A stretch of 64,000 nucleotides of DNA from Streptomyces sp. NBC_00353 (lineage in GTDB: Bacteria; Actinomycetota; Actinomycetes; Streptomycetales; Streptomycetaceae), in assembly GCF_036108815.1 (NCBI RefSeq), contig NZ_CP107985.1:6259501-6323500 (forward strand), given 5' to 3'. The first letter of the stretch is position 1. Each line of letters opens with the position of its first letter. The position numbers and the translations under genes are program-made. Below are positions 1 through 8,960 of this stretch, one piece after another. The notes beneath the pieces were generated by a model. It did not search any database and was not told the origin of the DNA. It was given only the letters and a program-made list of their open reading frames with translations.

Positions 1-1177
1 CGCTGTCGGGCCCCGCGGCCTCTGCCGCGGGGCGGCCCTGACATTGGTCTTCGCGAGCGTCCTGGCCACCGGGGCGGCGACCGGATCTCTGCCGCACGGG
101 CACGGGGCGAACGCCGCGATAAAGGCCGGTGCCGTCGCCTCCACCGCCGACCGCGACGAGGTCGCGCACGCGGCCGCCGAGGCGCTGGCCGACGGCAAGT
201 CCGCTACGGAGGCGGCCGAGGAGGTCGTCAGCCGCAGCGGGGACCGCTGGGGCGCGGTGTACGACGAGCGGGAGTACGAGGAGTTCGAGCAGGCCCTCGA
301 CGGCTCGTACACGGGGGTCGGACTGGCCGCGAAGCGCTCGGCCGACGGGCTGGTCGCCGTGGCCCGGGTCCAGCCGGGCGGCCCCGCCGACCGGGCCGGC
401 ATCGAGCGGGACGACCTGCTCCGTACGATCGACGGCCACCGGGTCGACAAACGCCCCGTCGCCGAGGTCGTCGCCCTGCTGCGCGGGGACCGTACGAGCG
501 CTGCCGCAGGCACCACCGTCGTGCTGGGCGTCCAGCGCGGCGCCACCGGCCGGACGAGGACGCTGACGCTGACCCGGGCCCGGCTCATCACCGAGGCCGT
601 CACCGTCCAGAAGCTCGGACCGTACCGTTCCGATTCCTCCGCAGCTGTACTGATCAAGGTCGACTCGTTCACCAAGGGCGCCGGCGCCAAGGTCCGCGAC
701 GCGGTCCGGAGCGCACCCGCGGGCGCCGGGGTGCTGCTCGACCTCCGCGGCAATTCCGGCGGGCTGGTCACCGAGGCCGTGGTCGCCGCCTCCGCGTTCC
801 TCGACGGCGGGCTCGTCGCCACGTACGACGTGCACGGCGAGCAGCGCGCCCTCTACGCCGAGCCGGGCGGCGACACCGTACGGCGCCTCGTCGTCCTCAT
901 CGACGGCGGCACCATGAGCGCGGCCGAGCTGCTCACCGGCGCCCTCCAGGACCGGGGCCGCGCCGTCACCGTCGGCTCGCGGACCTTCGGCAAGGGCTCC
1001 GTCCAGATGCCCAGCAAGCTCGCGGGCGGCTCGGTCGCCGAGCTGACCGTCGGCCACTACCGCACCCCGGCGGGGCGCAGCGTCGACGGGCACGGCATCA
1101 CCCCGGACCTCGCGGTCTCCTCCAGGACCCTGCAGCGGGGCGAGACAGTATTGAGTGGCCTCGGGGGTGGGTCGTAG
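1..1177 (+). CDS. S41-family C-terminal processing peptidase (5' end outside window)
   Basis: Secreted or membrane-tethered serine protease of the tail-specific (CtpA/Tsp) family. The reading frame is open from base 2, so the true start is probably upstream; a hydrophobic stretch at about 30-80 looks like the end of a signal peptide or anchor. A PDZ domain lies at about 310-600 and binds substrate C-termini. The S41 catalytic domain follows: a LRGNSGG motif near 740, the nucleophile Ser in GTMSAAELL (codon 917-919) and the general-base Lys in TFGKGS (codon 992-994). Both catalytic residues are present, so it should be active. It sits just before smpB; in Streptomyces I recall ftsE-ftsX upstream, which would fit a role at the cell envelope, but that part is not visible here. 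Confidence 0.9.
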   Translation, partial: AVGPRGLCRGAALTLVFASVLATGAATGSLPHGHGANAAIKAGAVASTADRDEVAHAAAEALADGKSATEAAEEVVSRSGDRWGAVYDEREYEEFEQALDGSYTGVGLAAKRSADGLVAVARVQPGGPADRAGIERDDLLRTIDGHRVDKRPVAEVVALLRGDRTSAAAGTTVVLGVQRGATGRTRTLTLTRARLITEAVTVQKLGPYRSDSSAAVLIKVDSFTKGAGAKVRDAVRSAPAGAGVLLDLRGNSGGLVTEAVVAASAFLDGGLVATYDVHGEQRALYAEPGGDTVRRLVVLIDGGTMSAAELLTGALQDRGRAVTVGSRTFGKGSVQMPSKLAGGSVAELTVGHYRTPAGRSVDGHGITPDLAVSSRTLQRGETVLSGLGGGS

Positions 1178-1195
1178 TGCGAAAATGGCCGCACT

Positions 1196-1684
1196 ATGGC
1201 TAAGGAAAAGGACACAGGGCGCAAGCTCATCGCGCAGAACAAGAAGGCGCGGCACGACTACCACATCCTCGACACCTATGAGTGCGGTCTCGTGCTGATG
1301 GGCACCGAGGTCAAGTCGCTGCGGCTGGGCCGGGCCTCGCTGGTGGACGGCTTCGTCCAGATCGACCGGCACGAGGCGTGGCTGCACAACATCCATGTCC
1401 CCGAGTACGTGCAGGGGACCTGGACCAACCACTCCGCCAAGCGCAAGCGCAAGCTGCTGATGCACCGGGCCGAGATCGACAAGCTGGAGTCGAAGTCGCA
1501 GGAGACCGGGCACACGATCGTGCCGCTCGCGCTGTACTTCAAGGACGGCCGGGTCAAGGTCGAGATCGCGCTCGCCAAGGGCAAGAAGGAGTTCGACAAG
1601 CGGCAGACGCTGCGGGAGAAGCAGGACCTGCGGGAGACGAACCGTGCGATCTCGGCGGCCCGGCGGCGTCAGCGGAGCGCCTGA
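1196..1684 (+). CDS. smpB: SsrA-binding protein SmpB
   Basis: Small basic RNA-binding protein that loads tmRNA onto stalled ribosomes for trans-translation. The 162-residue product has the full family pattern: N-terminal KLIAQNKKARHDY, the GTEVKSLR strand and the VPLALYFKDGRVKVEIALAKGKK core, with the basic C-terminal tail (RETNRAISAARRRQR) that enters the ribosomal decoding centre. Length is normal. The ATG at 1196 starts 18 bases after the protease stop. Its RNA partner gene ssrA follows 95 bases downstream on the same strand, the classic actinobacterial arrangement. Confidence 0.97.
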   Translation: MAKEKDTGRKLIAQNKKARHDYHILDTYECGLVLMGTEVKSLRLGRASLVDGFVQIDRHEAWLHNIHVPEYVQGTWTNHSAKRKRKLLMHRAEIDKLESKSQETGHTIVPLALYFKDGRVKVEIALAKGKKEFDKRQTLREKQDLRETNRAISAARRRQRSA

Positions 1685-1779
1685 GCGCGCTCCGGCAGGA
1701 ATAGGCTGGCACCGTCGTGCGTTGGTCACGTACGATGGCACTGCACCTCACAGCGGGTGCACCTTTGAAAAAACAACAT

Positions 1780-2149
1780 GGGGATGATCGGTTTCGACAG
1801 CGGATGTCGAAGCAGGGGAAGCGTGTCGAGGAAGCGGCAATGATCTCGTAAACCATATGTCGCAACCAATAATCGCCGATTCCAAGCGCGATTCCTTCGC
1901 CCTCGCTGCCTAAGTAGCGACTTGCGAAGTGTCAGCCCGGGGGTGATCCCGACCCGGATCCTGGCATCATCAAGGGATCTAAACTTCTAGGCCCGGTCAC
2001 GGGGCCTGGAAGGAAATCAAACAGTGGCTGGGCCTGTCGGAGGCTTGTTCGCGTGATCTCCGGGGCCGAGAAAAGCGCAGCGAACTGCACACGGAGAAGC
2101 CCTGATTCTGCACCGTTGGACGCGGGTTCGATTCCCGCCATCTCCACAA
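1780..2149 (+). ncRNA. ssrA: Transfer-messenger RNA (tmRNA)
   Basis: One-piece tmRNA. The 5' end GGGGATGATCGGTTTCGACAG at 1780 and the 3' end with a T-arm (GGTTCGATTCC near 2125) form the tRNA-like half; GGGGATG pairs with CATCTCC at 2139-2145, leaving A2146 as discriminator. The CCA tail appears not to be encoded, so the mature RNA may end at 2146 plus CCA. The resume codon is GCC at 1875; the open frame to the TAA at 1911-1913 encodes the degradation tag ADSKRDSFALAA, with the ALAA end recognised by ClpXP-type proteases. Paired segments between tag and 3' end fit the pseudoknots but were not folded. No integrated element is attached to its 3' end. Confidence 0.96.
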
Positions 2150-2160
2150 TTCCCATGTGA

Positions 2161-2198
2161 ACGAGGACCCCGTTGCCCACCGGCAGCGGGGTCCTCGT
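2161..2198. terminator. Terminator of ssrA (probably bidirectional)
   Basis: A 12-bp perfect stem (2161-2172 with 2187-2198) encloses a second small stem TGCC/GGCA with a CACC loop. It lies 12-15 bases past the tmRNA 3' end and 13 bases past the stop of the leftward MFS gene, so it can serve both. There is no long T run on the + strand, as is usual in high-G+C genomes. Confidence 0.85.
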
Positions 2199-2210
2199 TC
2201 GTGTCCGGCT

Positions 2211-3458
2211 TCATGTCCGGCGGATTCCGACCGCCGCGACGGCCAGGGCGAGTCCTGCCGCGCAGACCGGGACGACGTACCCCGTCACCGCCCCCGTGTG
2301 CTCCACCATCCAGCCGCCGGCCGCCGAACCGGCCGCTATCCCGCCCAGCAGTGCGGTGACGGAGAGCGTCATGCCCTCGTTCAACTGACCCTCGGGTGTC
2401 AGCCGTTGCACCAGCGTCATTCCGGTGACCATCGTCGGCGCCGTGGCCGCGCCCGCCAGCAGCAGACTGCCGGCCAGCGTGAGCAGCGAACCGCTCGCGG
2501 AGGCGGCGAGCAGCGGCAGGGACATCAGCGTCGTCATCCCCGCCAGGCACCACAGCAGCCGGTGCCGGATGTCCGTGGCCGGGCGCAGCGATCCGTACAG
2601 CAGGCCCGCCACGCACGAGCCCCCTGCCTGGAGCGCCAGGATCGCGCCCCCGGCGTGCGCGATCGTGACGACCTCCATGGCGCCGAAGACCGCGCCGGTG
2701 GCGAGGAAGGTGGCGAGCAGTGCGGGCATGCCGTGGGTGCGCAGCGGGGAGCCGGCCCGGGTGTGCGGCGCCACCGGGGGCTCCGTGGCGCGCTGGGCGG
2801 CGAAGACCAGGACGCCGGTCATCAGCAGGATCGTGCCGATCAGCGTCCCGGCCTCGGGGAAGAGTGCCGCGCACAGGAGTGCGGCGAGGGCGGGGCCGAG
2901 CATGAAGCACAGTTCGTCGGCGGCCTGTTCGAAGGAGTTCGCGGTGTGCAGCGCGGCCGGGTCGCCGCGGTGCAGATGGGCCCAGCGGGCGCGGGACATG
3001 CCGCCGGTGTTGGGGGTGGTGGCGGTGGCGGCGTAGGCGGCGAAGAGCGTCCAGGCCGGGGCGTCGTAGTGCACGCAGAGCAGCAGCGCGAGCGAGCCGA
3101 GCGCGGCGATCGCGGTGGCGGGCACGGCGATCCTGGCCTGGCCGTACCGGTCGACGAGCCGGGCCGTCCAGGGCGCGACGACGGCGGTCGCGGCGAGCCC
3201 GGTCGCGGTGACCGCCCCGGCCAGGGCGTACGAGCCGCGCGACCCGGCGATCATGATCACGGCGCTGACGCTGAACATCCCCATCGGCAGCCGCGCGATC
3301 AGATTGCCGGTGGTGAAGGCGCGGGCGCCGGGGGTGGCGAGCAGGCGGCGGTACGGGTTGGTGGAGACCCGGCGGGCGGGGGCGCCGGTGCGCGGGGCGA
3401 TCACCAGCAGGCCGCCGGAGACGGCGTGCAGCGGTGTGGTGGGCGTGTCGGACGGCAT
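2211..3458 (-). CDS. MFS transporter, probable drug/metabolite exporter
   Basis: Integral membrane protein of 415 residues with about 12 hydrophobic segments, the normal size for a 12-helix major facilitator. The loop after helix 2 has a degenerate MFS motif A (WTARLVDRYGQARI, near residue 100), and the N- and C-halves are both complete. The substrate cannot be read from the sequence; family members of this type usually export drugs or amino-acid-like compounds by proton antiport. It is divergent from a LysR-type gene with 84 bases between the two starts, the usual layout of a LysR regulator and its target. Start ATG at 3458. Confidence 0.85.
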   Translation of the reverse strand: MPSDTPTTPLHAVSGGLLVIAPRTGAPARRVSTNPYRRLLATPGARAFTTGNLIARLPMGMFSVSAVIMIAGSRGSYALAGAVTATGLAATAVVAPWTARLVDRYGQARIAVPATAIAALGSLALLLCVHYDAPAWTLFAAYAATATTPNTGGMSRARWAHLHRGDPAALHTANSFEQAADELCFMLGPALAALLCAALFPEAGTLIGTILLMTGVLVFAAQRATEPPVAPHTRAGSPLRTHGMPALLATFLATGAVFGAMEVVTIAHAGGAILALQAGGSCVAGLLYGSLRPATDIRHRLLWCLAGMTTLMSLPLLAASASGSLLTLAGSLLLAGAATAPTMVTGMTLVQRLTPEGQLNEGMTLSVTALLGGIAAGSAAGGWMVEHTGAVTGYVVPVCAAGLALAVAAVGIRRT

Positions 3459-3529
3459 GGGTCAACCCTCGCGGCGCCCGGCCGGTGCGGTCCAACACCT
3501 GCTCCGCACCCATTCACGCACATCTGTTG

Positions 3530-3535
3530 TAAGTT
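3530..3535 (+). promoter_or_regulatory. Predicted -10 element of the LysR gene (leaderless)
   Basis: TAAGTT is followed by 7 bases and then the GTG start at 3543, so transcription should begin at or next to the start codon. The same short interval also carries the promoter of the divergent MFS gene. Confidence 0.45.
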
Positions 3536-3542
3536 CGGGCCC

Positions 3543-4502
3543 GTGACCTCCTCCGATACTGATCCCCGGCTGTTGCGCGCCTTCGTCACCGTCGCCGAGG
3601 AGCTGCACTTCACCCGCGCCGCCGCCCGGCTCTACGTCGCCCAGCAGGCACTCAGCCGCGACATCCGGCGGCTGGAGCGCGAGCTCGGTGCGGAACTGTT
3701 CGTGCGGACCACTCGGCAGGTCTCCCTCACGCCCGACGGCGAACGGCTGCTGCCGCACGCCCGCCGGGTGATCGCCGCCCATGGCGACCTCCGCGCCGCC
3801 TGGGCGGTCCAGACGCGCCCGCTGCTGGTCGACATCAGTGCCCCGGTCGGGACGGGCCACCGGCTGCTCGGGCTGGCCCGCAGCGAGGCGCCGGAGGTGG
3901 AGTTCGTGGCGCGCTATCTGAGCGGGCTGACGGGGGCGGCGGCGGAGATCCTGGCCGGGCGGCTCGATGTCTCCTTCGGCCGGGTGGCAGGGCTCGATCC
4001 GGCGGTACGGGCGGCGCTGGCGCATCAGCCGGTCTGTTTCGAGCGGCTGACCGTCCTGCTCCGCGACGACCATCGTCTGGCGTCGCTCGCCCGGGTCCCG
4101 ATGGCGGCGCTGGCGGGGGAGCGGCTGTACGCGGCGGCGGGCAACCCGGCCACCGCGGAGTGGACCGACCTCGCGGAGCGGCTGTTCGCGGGGCGGGGGA
4201 TCGAACTGGTGGCGCCCTTCCCGGAGATCGTGGGGGAGGAGGAGTTCGTACGGGTGGTGCGGAAACAGGGCTGGTCGGTGCTGGCGAGCACCGAGTTCAT
4301 CGAGGTGCCGGGGATGGTCGTACGTCCGCTGGTCGACCCCGTGCCGCTGTCACCGGTGTCGCTGGTGTGGCGCAAGGGGCTGAAACACCCGGGGGTGGAT
4401 GCGCTGCGGCGGGTCGCGGCGGGGGTGACGGCGGCGGAAGGGGGGCTGGAGGTGCCTGCCGGGAGCTGGCTTCCCGAGGGAGACCTGGCCTTCATGTCGT
4501 AG
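3543..4502 (+). CDS. LysR-family transcriptional regulator
   Basis: 319-residue one-component regulator. The N-terminal winged helix-turn-helix is typical of the family (RLLRAFVTVAEELHFTRAAARL, then QQALSRDIRRLERELGAELFVRTTR). The C-terminal half is the periplasmic-binding-protein-like effector domain. The frame stays open far upstream, but the LysR homology begins at the GTG at 3543, and a TAnnnT box lies 7 bases before it, so I place the start there. It probably controls the divergent MFS gene and itself through sites in the 84-base gap; the ligand is unknown. Confidence 0.9.
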   Translation: MTSSDTDPRLLRAFVTVAEELHFTRAAARLYVAQQALSRDIRRLERELGAELFVRTTRQVSLTPDGERLLPHARRVIAAHGDLRAAWAVQTRPLLVDISAPVGTGHRLLGLARSEAPEVEFVARYLSGLTGAAAEILAGRLDVSFGRVAGLDPAVRAALAHQPVCFERLTVLLRDDHRLASLARVPMAALAGERLYAAAGNPATAEWTDLAERLFAGRGIELVAPFPEIVGEEEFVRVVRKQGWSVLASTEFIEVPGMVVRPLVDPVPLSPVSLVWRKGLKHPGVDALRRVAAGVTAAEGGLEVPAGSWLPEGDLAFMS

Positions 4503-4812
4503 GCGTGCCGATGCCGCAGGTGTGCTGACGCGACAGGTTGGCCGATTGTTGGCCAACTTCGGCTCAACTCCGGAACAGATAAACGTGGATTGTGCATGTA
4601 AGGGTGGATCTTCATTTCGGTCGAGGCTGTGTGAAATCGGTGTATCCCCCATTCCTCGACATCACTCGTTCAGGGGCAATTTCGTCAGCTTCGTGCGCTA
4701 CATTCATCCTCCGGGTGCAAGGTGCTGGGGGGGCGCACGGACCGGGTGGGGGCCCAGTCCGTCGGTACGTAACTGGCTCAAACGTGCGCACCCGTTTTTC
4801 TGAGTGGGGGAT
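4503..4812. other. Intergenic region upstream of matA
   Basis: About 310 bases without a convincing gene. It begins with the inverted repeat GTTGGCC-7 nt-GGCCAAC (4537-4557), which could end lysR transcription or be an operator. Bases 4560-4720 are visibly richer in A+T than the surroundings and probably hold the matA promoter. No -10/-35 pair is clear enough to call. Confidence 0.5.
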
Positions 4813-5490
4813 GTGCCTACACCTGTGGAAAATTGGCGTGAAGGTGCCCGTACCGGGCACACGCACGAGCCGAACGATGTCACCGTCCAGCTCGACGGTC
4901 TCGGACGTCAGCTCTCCGAACTAACTGCCGAACCAGGAGTCCCCGAAGGCTCCGACGGTCCGGTCTTCGTCGACGAGAGCGGCCGGCGCAGCAAGACGTT
5001 CAGGCGTCTGGGCTGGGTCCTTGCCGCGGTCTGCGCCTGCTACGCGGTGACGCTGGTCGTCGCCCTGCTCGGCGGCAATTCCAGCGCGCCGTGGCTGCCG
5101 CTCTCCGGTCAGAAACAGCACAAGAAGGCGGACGAGGCGCCGGCACCGTCCGTTCCGTCGGGCAGCGCCGACGCGGTCGTGCCGGTGGGCGCGACACCGG
5201 GTGCCGCGGAGACGGAGCAGGTGGTCGGCGGCAGCGCGACGCCATCGGCCGGAGCCACATCCGGCAGCGCGTCCGCGCCCGGCAAGGACCCGTCGAAGCC
5301 GACAACCGTCGTATCGCCGAAGGCCAGCAGCACCACCGGCGGGGGCAAGAAGCCGGAATCAGGGACCCCGACCCCCCGGCCGCCCGCCGCGACCACGACG
5401 CCGCCCGTCGATCCCGGTCCCACCGGGACGCCGACATCGCCCGTCGAGTCCCCGGATCCTCCTGTGCAAGAGCAAGAAGGCGCCCAGTAG
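4813..5490 (+). CDS. matA: MatA-like single-pass membrane protein
   Basis: About 225 residues. A cytoplasmic N-terminal part of ~70 residues precedes one membrane segment (LGWVLAAVCACYAVTLVVALL), followed by an outside tail of ~140 residues rich in Ser, Pro, Thr and Gly. It ends directly at the ATG of the bifunctional polysaccharide synthase, so the two are co-translated. By position and partner it matches MatA, which with MatB is needed for mycelial aggregation in S. coelicolor and S. lividans; its biochemical role is not settled. I prefer the GTG at 4813 because GGGGG lies 4-8 bases upstream; a GTG at 4804 is in the same frame. Confidence 0.8.
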   Translation: MPTPVENWREGARTGHTHEPNDVTVQLDGLGRQLSELTAEPGVPEGSDGPVFVDESGRRSKTFRRLGWVLAAVCACYAVTLVVALLGGNSSAPWLPLSGQKQHKKADEAPAPSVPSGSADAVVPVGATPGAAETEQVVGGSATPSAGATSGSASAPGKDPSKPTTVVSPKASSTTGGGKKPESGTPTPRPPAATTTPPVDPGPTGTPTSPVESPDPPVQEQEGAQ

Positions 5491-7683
5491 ATGACCACCC
5501 CCGCCTCGCGGGGCAGGCACAACAGACAGAAGCGGAACCAGCGCCGCAGGCTCCCCATGCGTTATCTGCTGCCCTCCGTGTTTCTCGTTGCCCTGCTCGC
5601 CATGCTGATGTTGCGCGGCTACGTGCACAGCGAAATCCTCGCCGACCACCGGGTCCAGGCCCCGGCACCCACCGACCAGGTGCCCGACGCGATCCTCGAC
5701 GGCGGGCCGGTCATCGACGCCCGGAGTGCCACCGCGCCGGCCAAGACGCTGCGCATCCCCGATCACCGGATCGTGCTGACCTTCGACGACGGACCGGACC
5801 CGGTGTGGACCCCGCGGGTCCTCGACGCGCTGAAGAAGTACCACGCGCACGGCGTCTTCTTCGTCACCGGAACGATGGCCTCGCGCTACCCCGACCTGGT
5901 CCAGCGCATCGTCGACGAGGGGCACGAGGTCGGGCTGCACACCTTCAACCACCCGGATCTCTCCTACCAGTCGCACTCCCGTATCGACTGGGAGCTGTCC
6001 CAGAACCAGCTGGTACTGGCGGGTGCGGCAGGCATCCGTACGTCCCTGTTCCGGCCGCCGTACTCGTCGTTCGCCGACGCCATGGACAACAAGTCCTGGC
6101 CGGTCACCCAGTATGTCGGCACGCGCGGCTACCTCACCGTCGTCAACAACACCGACAGCGAGGACTGGAAGCGCCCCGGGGTCCCCGCGATCATCGAACA
6201 GGCCACCCCCAAGGGTGGCAAGGGCGCCGTCATCCTGATGCACGACTCCGGCGGCGACCGGTCCCAGACCGTGGCCGCCCTGGGTGAGTTCCTGCCGCAG
6301 ATGCAGCAGCGGGGCTACACGTTCACCAACCTCACCACCGCCCTCGGCGCCCCCAGTGCGCACACCCCCGTGACCGGGTTCGCACTGTGGAAGGGCAAGG
6401 CGTTCGTCTTCACCGTCGACCTCTCCGAGAAACTCACCGACGTGCTGGTGGCCGGGCTCGCCGTCATCGGGGTGCTCGTCCTCGTCCGCTTCGGACTGAT
6501 GCTGCTGCTGTCCTTCCTGCACTCCCGGAAGGTCCGCAGGAGGGACTTCAGCTGGGGGCCCGCGTTCCGCCGCCCCGTCTCGGTGCTCGTGCCCGCGTAC
6601 AACGAACGCGAATGCATCGCCAACACCGTGCGTTCCCTGGTGGCGAGCGAGCATCCCATCGAGATCATCGTCATCGACGACGGCTCGACGGACGGCACGG
6701 CGGACATCGTCGAGGCGATGCGGCTGCCGAACGTCCGTGTCATCCGCCAGCGCAACGCCGGCAAGCCCGCCGCCCTCAACAACGGCATCGCGCACGCCCG
6801 CCACGACATCGTCGTGATGATGGACGGCGACACGGTCTTCGAACCGGCCACCGTCCGTGAACTGGTCCAGCCGTTCGCAGACCCGAAGGTCGGCGCCGTC
6901 GCCGGGAACGCCAAGGTCGGCAACCGCGACTCGCTGATCGGCGCCTGGCAGCACATCGAGTACGTGATGGGCTTCAACCTCGACCGCCGGATGTACGACA
7001 TGCTGCGCTGCATGCCGACCATCCCCGGCGCGGTCGGCGCCTTCCGCCGCGACGCGCTGGACCGGATCGGCGGTATGAGCGAGGACACCCTCGCCGAGGA
7101 CACCGACGTCACGATGGCGCTGCACCGCGACGGCTGGCAGGTCGTCTACGCGGAGAACGCCCGCGCCTGGACCGAGGCGCCGGAGACCGTGCAGCAGCTG
7201 TGGTCGCAGCGGTACCGGTGGTCGTACGGCACCATGCAGGCGATCTGGAAGCACCGCCGCGCCGTCGTCGAGCGCGGCCCGTCCGGCCGCTTCGGGCGCG
7301 TCGGACTGCCGTTCGTCGCCCTGTTCATGGTCGTCGCCCCGCTGCTCGCGCCCCTCATCGATGTCTTCCTGCTGTACGGACTGGTCTTCGGCCCCACCGA
7401 GAAGACCGTCGGCGCCTGGCTCGGCGTCCTCGCGGTGCAGGCCGTCTGCGCCGCGTACGCCTTCCGGCTCGACAAGGAACGCATGACGCATCTGATCTCG
7501 CTGCCCCTCCAGCAGATCCTCTACCGGCAGCTCATGTACGTGGTGCTGCTCCAGTCCTGGATCACCGCACTCACCGGCGGCCGGCTGCGCTGGCAGAAGC
7601 TTCGCCGTACGGGAGTGGTGGAGGCGCCCGGCGTGATGGTGAGCCAGCGCGGGCGCAGCAACGATCGGAGACCCGTCGCATGA
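5491..7683 (+). CDS. matB: MatB-like polysaccharide synthase: NodB deacetylase fused to GT2 glycosyltransferase
   Basis: 730-residue membrane enzyme predicted to make and de-N-acetylate a poly-N-acetylglucosamine-type polymer. A membrane anchor at residues 24-43 leads to an extracellular NodB (CE4) domain: TFDDGPDP (97-104), metal-binding HTFNH (150-154), RPPY (188-191) and MHDSGG (250-255). After a membrane segment near 315-342 comes a GT2 domain with DDGSTDG (396-402), DGD (445-447), ED (536-537) and QRYRW (573-577), the processive synthase signature; further membrane helices follow. All key residues of both domains are present. In S. lividans matB is required for mycelial clumping. Start ATG directly follows the matA stop; the stop overlaps the next start (ATGA). 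Confidence 0.92.
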   Translation: MTTPASRGRHNRQKRNQRRRLPMRYLLPSVFLVALLAMLMLRGYVHSEILADHRVQAPAPTDQVPDAILDGGPVIDARSATAPAKTLRIPDHRIVLTFDDGPDPVWTPRVLDALKKYHAHGVFFVTGTMASRYPDLVQRIVDEGHEVGLHTFNHPDLSYQSHSRIDWELSQNQLVLAGAAGIRTSLFRPPYSSFADAMDNKSWPVTQYVGTRGYLTVVNNTDSEDWKRPGVPAIIEQATPKGGKGAVILMHDSGGDRSQTVAALGEFLPQMQQRGYTFTNLTTALGAPSAHTPVTGFALWKGKAFVFTVDLSEKLTDVLVAGLAVIGVLVLVRFGLMLLLSFLHSRKVRRRDFSWGPAFRRPVSVLVPAYNERECIANTVRSLVASEHPIEIIVIDDGSTDGTADIVEAMRLPNVRVIRQRNAGKPAALNNGIAHARHDIVVMMDGDTVFEPATVRELVQPFADPKVGAVAGNAKVGNRDSLIGAWQHIEYVMGFNLDRRMYDMLRCMPTIPGAVGAFRRDALDRIGGMSEDTLAEDTDVTMALHRDGWQVVYAENARAWTEAPETVQQLWSQRYRWSYGTMQAIWKHRRAVVERGPSGRFGRVGLPFVALFMVVAPLLAPLIDVFLLYGLVFGPTEKTVGAWLGVLAVQAVCAAYAFRLDKERMTHLISLPLQQILYRQLMYVVLLQSWITALTGGRLRWQKLRRTGVVEAPGVMVSQRGRSNDRRPVA

Positions 7684-8921
7684 CGAGCAGTTACACCCCG
7701 GCGTTCCCCCCGCCCCGCCCGGCCCCGGTGCCCGCCCGGTCCGCCCCACCGGCACCGGAGGCGTCCGCGCCGGCCGCCCCGAAGAGGCCGGGCCGCGACC
7801 GCTACCTCGACCTGCTGCGCGCCGTCGCCCTCGTCCGCGTCGTCGTCTTCCACATCTTCGGCTGGGCCTGGCTGACGGTCGTGTTCCCCTCCATGGGCGT
7901 CATGTTCGCCCTCGCGGGTTCGCTGATGGCGCGCTCGCTGGACCGCCCTGCCCCGGCCGTCGTGCGGGCCCGGCTCCGCCGTCTGCTGCCCCCGATGTGG
8001 GCGTTCGCCGCGGTCGTCGTCCCGGTCATGTTCGTCCTCGGCTGGAAGCCCCTGAAGGAGGAGGGCATCTGGTGGTTCATCAAGCTGGGCTGCTACCTCC
8101 TCCCGGTCGGCGCCCCGCCCTACCCCTGGGAGAGCGGCTCGCGGGGCGGCTTGCTGGAGGTGTCCTGGGCGGACCAGGCCGTCGGACCGCTCTGGTACAT
8201 CCGCGCCTACCTCTGGTTCGTGCTCGCCTCACCGCTGCTGCTGAGGGCCTTCCGCAGACTGCCCTGGGCGACGCTGCTCGCCCCGCTCGGTCTCACCGCC
8301 GTGATCGGCACCGGACTGGTCACCGTGCCAGGGGAGACCGGCGAGGGGCTCGTCGACTTCGCGGTGTTCGGCTCCTGCTGGGTCCTCGGCTTCGCCCACC
8401 ACGACGGACTTCTGAAGAAGGTCCCGCGCTACCTGGCGGTCTCGCTCGCCGCGTTCCTGATGGCGTTCGGACTGTGGTGGGCCGCGGGACATCTGACGCA
8501 GGAGGGCTGGAACCTCGACGAGATCCCGCTGGCCCAGGCGGCCTGGTCGCTCGGCTTCTGCGCGATTCTGCTCCAGTACGCACCGTCCTGGCAGCAGCTC
8601 CCCGGCAGGCTGGCCCGGTGGGACAGCCTGATCACCCTCGCCAACAACCGCGCGGTGACGATCTACCTCTGGCACAACCTGCTGATCATGGCGACCTCGC
8701 CGCTCCTGGACCAGCTGTGGAACATCCCCTGGGTCGGTGACCGCATCGGTCCGTACGTCGACTCCTCGTACGCGGTGCTGATGCTGCTCCTGGTCTGGCC
8801 GCTGCTGGCGCTGATGATCCTTGCGGTCGGCTGGGTCGAGGACGTCGCCGCGAAGCGCAGCCCCCGGCTGTGGCCCACCGGCGCGTCCGCGAGACGGAAG
8901 AACGCACCGGCCCCGCAGTGA
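7680..8921 (+). CDS. Acyltransferase-3 family membrane protein in the mat operon
   Basis: 413 residues: a Pro/Ala-rich N-terminus of ~45 residues, then about 10 membrane helices starting at RDRYLDLLRAVALVRVVVFHIFGWAW, the acyltransferase-3 (OafA/WecH-like) opening with its conserved His. These enzymes move acyl groups, often acetyl or succinyl, onto surface sugars. The ATG overlaps the matB stop by 4 bases, so it is almost certainly made together with MatAB; I infer that it decorates the MatB polymer or a related envelope glycan. A strong hairpin 12 bases downstream ends the operon. Confidence 0.85.
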   Translation: MTSSYTPAFPPPRPAPVPARSAPPAPEASAPAAPKRPGRDRYLDLLRAVALVRVVVFHIFGWAWLTVVFPSMGVMFALAGSLMARSLDRPAPAVVRARLRRLLPPMWAFAAVVVPVMFVLGWKPLKEEGIWWFIKLGCYLLPVGAPPYPWESGSRGGLLEVSWADQAVGPLWYIRAYLWFVLASPLLLRAFRRLPWATLLAPLGLTAVIGTGLVTVPGETGEGLVDFAVFGSCWVLGFAHHDGLLKKVPRYLAVSLAAFLMAFGLWWAAGHLTQEGWNLDEIPLAQAAWSLGFCAILLQYAPSWQQLPGRLARWDSLITLANNRAVTIYLWHNLLIMATSPLLDQLWNIPWVGDRIGPYVDSSYAVLMLLLVWPLLALMILAVGWVEDVAAKRSPRLWPTGASARRKNAPAPQ

Positions 8922-8932
8922 CCGGCCTTCTC

Positions 8933-8960
8933 CTCACCGGGCCGCCCCCGGCCCGGTGAG
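8933..8960 (+). terminator. Terminator of the mat operon
   Basis: Perfect 12-bp stem, 8933-8944 (CTCACCGGGCCG) with 8949-8960, loop CCCC. It begins 11 bases after the acyltransferase stop. No T run. Confidence 0.8.

Noticed and set aside
1780..2210. Possible integrative element at the tmRNA 3' end
   Set aside because: No integrase gene and no duplicated tRNA-like 3' end downstream; the terminator and MFS gene follow directly.
5359..7755. 798-codon minus-strand open frame opposite matB
   Set aside because: No recognisable domain, composition typical of a shadow frame; MatB on the other strand has all catalytic motifs.
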